From positions 27,641,214-27,705,213 of the forward strand of contig NC_135778.1 in the NCBI RefSeq assembly GCF_028453695.1: 64,000 nucleotides of DNA, written 5' to 3'. This DNA comes from Augochlora pura. Its lineage: Eukaryota > Arthropoda > Insecta > Hymenoptera > Halictidae. The first letter of the stretch is position 1. Each line of letters starts with the position of its first letter. The notes beneath the pieces were generated by a model that was not told where the DNA came from, ran no database searches, and saw only the letters and a program-made list of their open reading frames with translations. Made by a program: the position numbers and the translations under genes. Shown here one piece after another: positions 60,101 to 64,000 of this stretch.

Positions 60101-61200
60101 GCTTGGTATCCCTACAAAAAACCAGAATCCTTCTCGGACGAATCTAAAGCATCTTCGGAAAAATAATGTTCCCTTCCAGAACATTCCGGAACATGTTCGG
60201 AGGACACTCGTTCCCCGGCGTCAGGTGGTTTCGTCCCATTGTGCGACGTCGACAGCTCGACTGAATTTATCTTGACGAGATTTTTTAATCGGCCCGCGTG
60301 CTCCTTTTATTTCCGGGTCGCGAGCAATCCGAGGATCCGGCAAAGTGGGCATTCGGGCAACGAGTGGATCGTTCACTTTTTTTTCTCCCATTCCCATTAC
60401 TTTTGACGTTCTCCCGACGAGCACTCCAACATCGCCGCGGCACTGCGCCCCGAAATCGCTGAGACCCGGTCTTTTGGTTTCACGGCGAGAGCAACCCTTC
60501 GACCTTCGCCTGGCCACCGAGAGAGTGCCTGTTTCGAAGCGCCACGATGCCTTCGATTTTTTTCCTAAGACCTTGGGTAAGCGTGTCTGCCTTTAATCGT
60601 GCGATCTCTTAAATTTGTTTCGACGTCGGGACGGAGGTCTGTCGGTTAAGCCAGCGGCCTGTCCGCTCATTGGCCAACATTCGCCACAGCACCGGGGGGG
60701 GGGGGGGGGGCGGAAAAATATCAACAGTGTCCTCTGGCAGCGGCGAGAGGTGTTTGAAAGCTGTTGGGCATGCCGCCAGTGAATTCAACCCCCCCGAAAA
60801 GAGAACGATGATCCGAGAGCCGTGTATAACACGGCGTCAGGTATTCGCATTTTAATGGCCGCCCGCGTGGCACGTGATAAAAGGGGCAGCAATTTAAATA
60901 CTAATTCACGAGGTCCCTCGCACCGCCTCCCTTTGACCGAGATATTAACGGCGCCTGCTTTCAAAAAATATCCCGAGCGAAGCGAAAGCTGGCATAATTT
61001 TTACAATAACTAAAAATGTTTCGCGAGGAGATTAACAGTTTTATGAAAAAATTCCACGGGTAATTTAAAACAACTTCGACCTTTGCCGAAGTGTTCTCCG
61101 CGGCTTCGTAGCCGAGTTGTCGACGAGAAACGTCGACCAATCAAAGACCGAGTCCATAAGAGCTGTGGCGCGAAGGCAGGCCAACAGCCGCACTTGCTGG
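60101..61200. other. No gene seen; CpG-rich
   Basis: GC-rich sequence with short frames on both strands and no domain. Confidence 0.4.
60694..60710. repeat. Poly-G tract (17 G)
   Basis: An uninterrupted G-run that could form a quadruplex. Its length may be affected by sequencing slippage. Confidence 0.9.
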
Positions 61201-61305
61201 CTGATTGGTCCGTGTTTTTCGTTAATAACTCGTTAACGACGCCTCGGAGAGCATTTTCGCCGAGGAAAAAGATGCTCCAAATTACCTGAGGAACTGTTTC
61301 CTGCA
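61201..61305 (+). repeat. Third copy of the repeat forming the 6.2-6.5 kb palindrome
   Basis: ctgattggtccgtgtttttc, gttaataactcgttaacg and cgaggaaaaagatgctccaa with attacctgaggaactg correspond in order to the plus arm at 6,389-6,510 and the inverted arm at 6,202-6,297. Confidence 0.7.
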
Positions 61306-63274
61306 GTTACTCCCAATATTTTTAGAATACCGGTATCTTAGACCGTATTTAAGCAGTAATACGAAGTCAGCAGCGAGCAGGCGTGCCGTATTCCCTGCGA
61401 AAACGGCTCTCTTGGAGATTGCCATAATCGCGACGACGATTTCGCGACGGACGACCGCCTTCGCTGAAACTTCCTCGATCCAGTCTTCCTCGAAATTAAT
61501 TATTCATAGAACGTAAAAACCGTTTCCCGGGCACTCGACGGCGGAGTAGAAATTTTCCAATCAGCCGGCAGTCTTTCAGCTTTTATTTTCCCCGGGAACG
61601 GCAATTAGATCGCCGGTAATTAAATCATTTCCGGTGCGCCCACGGCAGAAACGTTACGGTCCCGTCTTTTAACCGGGAATTCTGTCCGCCGCGAATGCCG
61701 GCCGGACTCCATTAACATACGGCGCTGAAAGTTCGAGGTTTTCTCGTCGGCGTTACGGCAAACGCGGACCGAGCTGCGACCGATGCAATTAGGGCAAGCG
61801 TCGCGATAGTTCGCGCCAAGAGAAATAATTAGCGGGCTCGTGTTCTTTCGCGTTGCTGTTTGCTTCTTGGTTATTTTTAACGCTTTCCTTTAAGCAACTT
61901 CCCTTTGTCTACCGCTGCCATTGTTCCGGGCATCATTGTGCCGGGCGCGTACAGTCATTGTGTACCTGGTCCGGCTGCGGGACGTGTAAGCTGCTTTGAC
62001 GTTATCGTTTTCGTTATTCTTTCGGCCGGATCCGGCGCTTATAAAAAAGTTGTCGTATAAAAAACTGTCAGGAGCAAACCGACACGCCGACTGTAAAGAA
62101 AACAATGCATTGTTGTTCTGAACCGTGCTCGCATTGGTTTGCCGAGGAAGGAATCTCTCGCATACATTGTTCGTTGAATTAACGTTTGGTCGAGCGAGGG
62201 ACGGTCGAACGCTAAACGAGAGAACACTTTCATCAGTAATAATAATTTCATCTCGGAGTTCCTCTCACTCGACACTCCGCTTTTTCACGCGGACGGTGCT
62301 CAGATTTTATTTCGGATCTCTAAGACCACGCCTACTATTTTCGAGAGGAGGAGCTGCGTAAGATAAGGAGGCGTGATGGGCGTGTCTAGTAGTTATGGTC
62401 GATTGAAAGGAAATTTAGGAAGATCCTTTTCTTCTGAGGAAACCTGTCCTAGAAGTCGATACACGTCTATCTCTGACAAGACTCGCCTATTGCCAATGGT
62501 ACACGATCACATTAGACAAGATATGCCCACAACTGTTAAACGTAGGAGTGTCCTCTGCGCTCCCAAATAATACTCGCAAAATGCATTTTCGATAAATCTT
62601 TGAAAAAAAAAAGAATATTAATAAAACAATTTTACTCCACGGAAATACCGCCCACTGGTTCTTGACTCCACCCATGAGTGATACAGCTCTCGAATAGTAG
62701 TCGTGGGCGTGTACTAAAGTCGAAGGAGATGTGATTTAAAATGGAAGGAGTGTCCTTCAGTCGATTTTAGGAAGAAAGGATATTATACCGGTTACAAAAT
62801 ACTGGAAAATCTTTGTTCCGCGGACAAACAACGCGGATTTCCGTCTCAGAGCGAAGATAATCGAATAGTCAGGGGCGTCGCTGTACAAATCACCCGCGCC
62901 TCCGTCGATTCTCACCTGAAATCACGGGATCGCGTGCTCGGCGGCAATCGAGGTTCATCGTCGAGCTTTTATAGGTCAAGTTCTCCTTTGGACTCGGCGA
63001 AAGCTCGGAAGCTCGCGGGTGTGACGTGCCGGTGCGCGGAGCTTAATGGGCGTGACTTGACCTAGGCCTAGACCCGGCCTAGTATTTCCTGGCCGGCGAT
63101 AACGTCGAAGGTTACTAGCCGTCTGTTCCTGAATAAAGCAACCGTGAAGGCAGCCGCGCGACCCAATTGCATCGCGGGTAAAATTAGTCGGCAAAAATGG
63201 AAATAGTTTCGCAAACGGCCGCGGCTATCAAACTGGAGCCACTTAATCACCGATAGACACGAGGATAAATTTAC
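61306..63274. other. No gene seen; scattered GC boxes
   Basis: CpG-rich sequence with only domain-free short frames. Between 62,328 and 63,055, CACGCC/GGGCGTG words recur (62,328, 62,371-62,387, 62,653, 62,704, 63,048), similar to the 21-bp array at 57.2 kb. A tatttaag word lies at about 61,349. Confidence 0.35.
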
Positions 63275-63580
63275 TCTTCGTTAAAAATACACCGTTATAG
63301 GACAATTTTTTCTTGATAACATACAAAAACTCTCGTCAAACCATCTATCACGGTTTTTAATTAAAAAATTCACAAAGTGAATAAGTTAAGACACGACTTC
63401 TAATGCACCTCGTAACGCTAACATTTGCATAATTTTTTCTGTCGCCTGTAATAAAACATACATTAACAGAAAAATATATTTTCGTTGTGCAAACCTTGCT
63501 GAATAACTTGCAAAAACTCTCATTAAATTATATACGACAGTTTCTTCTTTAAAAAATCGTGAAGTATACCCTAACATCGA
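63275..63580. repeat. Long-unit tandem repeat (about 184 bp, two units)
   Basis: tcttgataacatacaaaaac (63,311) and gctgaataacttgcaaaaac (63,495), each followed by tctc(g/a)t(c/t)aaa, a tatc/tac-acgg/ag block and ttaaaaaatt/cgtgaa, mark two diverged units. Confidence 0.65.
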
Positions 63581-64000
63581 TGATCGACAGACCCAATTAG
63601 CGAGTTGGAAAAACGCTGTGGCGACTATGCCACCGCAAGTTTCGCAATAAAAAAAAATATATCGACACTGTCCAAGGGCCGCGCAACGAATTCCCAATAA
63701 ACAATTTTTTATTCGCGTCCCCGGTTTTCCGGGAAAAAATTCGGAAGATAACTCTTTCTCTCGGTCTTTCAATTCGGTGGCGTCTGACGTTTCCGAATTC
63801 CGGCGACTGATAAGCTGAAAGTTTTCGGGAATTCCTGCGAATTGCCCGCCACAGTGAAAGTTTCACAATCATAAAGTTCCCGTCGCTTTCGGCGGTCCGT
63901 ATTTTTTCTTTCTTCCGGCCGCGCGGCCCGATCCGCGAATGTTTGAGAACTTGAAACCCGAACTTGGTCGAAGAGGAAGGTATATCCTAATAACGTACAT
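63581..64000. other. No gene seen
   Basis: CpG-bearing sequence at the window edge. Minus-strand frames here (to 128 codons) run into the tandem repeat and have no domain. Confidence 0.4.

Noticed and set aside
1..64000. CRISPR array among the many direct repeats
   Set aside because: Units are degenerate and contiguous without unique spacers of even length; the sequence is eukaryotic in character.

Overview
The window looks like nuclear DNA from an insect, most likely a hymenopteran (bee, wasp or ant). The reasons are very patchy base composition, CpG that is plentiful rather than depleted, no operon-like coding, and a DNA-transposon set (mariner, Transib-like, TTAA-targeting piggyBac-type MITEs) typical of such genomes. 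The species call is inference from style and not a database match. I find no intact protein-coding gene. The longer open frames are either transposase remnants or GC-rich frames with no recognisable domain, so I read the window as intergenic or deep intronic sequence.

Most of the window is an alternation of two textures. One is CpG-rich, apparently unique sequence in blocks of 0.4-1.7 kb. The other is AT-rich degenerate tandem arrays. The arrays fall into two length classes: short minisatellites (units of about 12-35 bp, e.g. 2.4-2.8, 13-14.1, 16.9-18.7, 26.9-27.4, 30.3-31.0, 34.9-35.6, 36.7-37.5, 41.6-42.4, 46.7-47.2, 48.8-50.1, 57.2-58.1 and 59.2-60.1 kb), and arrays with units of about 150-230 bp (14.8-16.4, 19.3-19.8, 20.5-21.0, 23.0-23.5, 27.5-29.4, 44.4-44.9, 45.7-46.0, 51.4-52.2, 53.0-53.5, 55.5-56.2 and 63.3-63.6 kb).

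Mobile elements: a solo LTR (2,821-3,627) with TGT...ACA ends and a TGCAC target duplication; a dead mariner (9,433-10,713) followed by a second mariner 3' end (to 10,994); a 1.3-kb Transib-like element (21,290-22,609) whose inverted repeats start with CACAGTG, the same heptamer as the V(D)J recombination signal, and which keeps a decayed transposase stretch; and at least four families of piggyBac-type MITEs at TTAA sites, here called A, B, C and D. B is inserted in A (54.3 kb), C is inserted in B (57.4 kb), and uninterrupted copies in the same window show the matching empty TTAA sites. In A, B and C a palindrome begins exactly 17 bp inside one terminus, the layout of the transposase-binding palindrome in true piggyBac ends.

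The parts do not form a pathway. They record repeated transposition into tandem arrays, nesting and decay. The nested TTAA elements with their subterminal palindromes and the Transib-like element are the most informative objects. All boundaries were read by eye; array edges are approximate.
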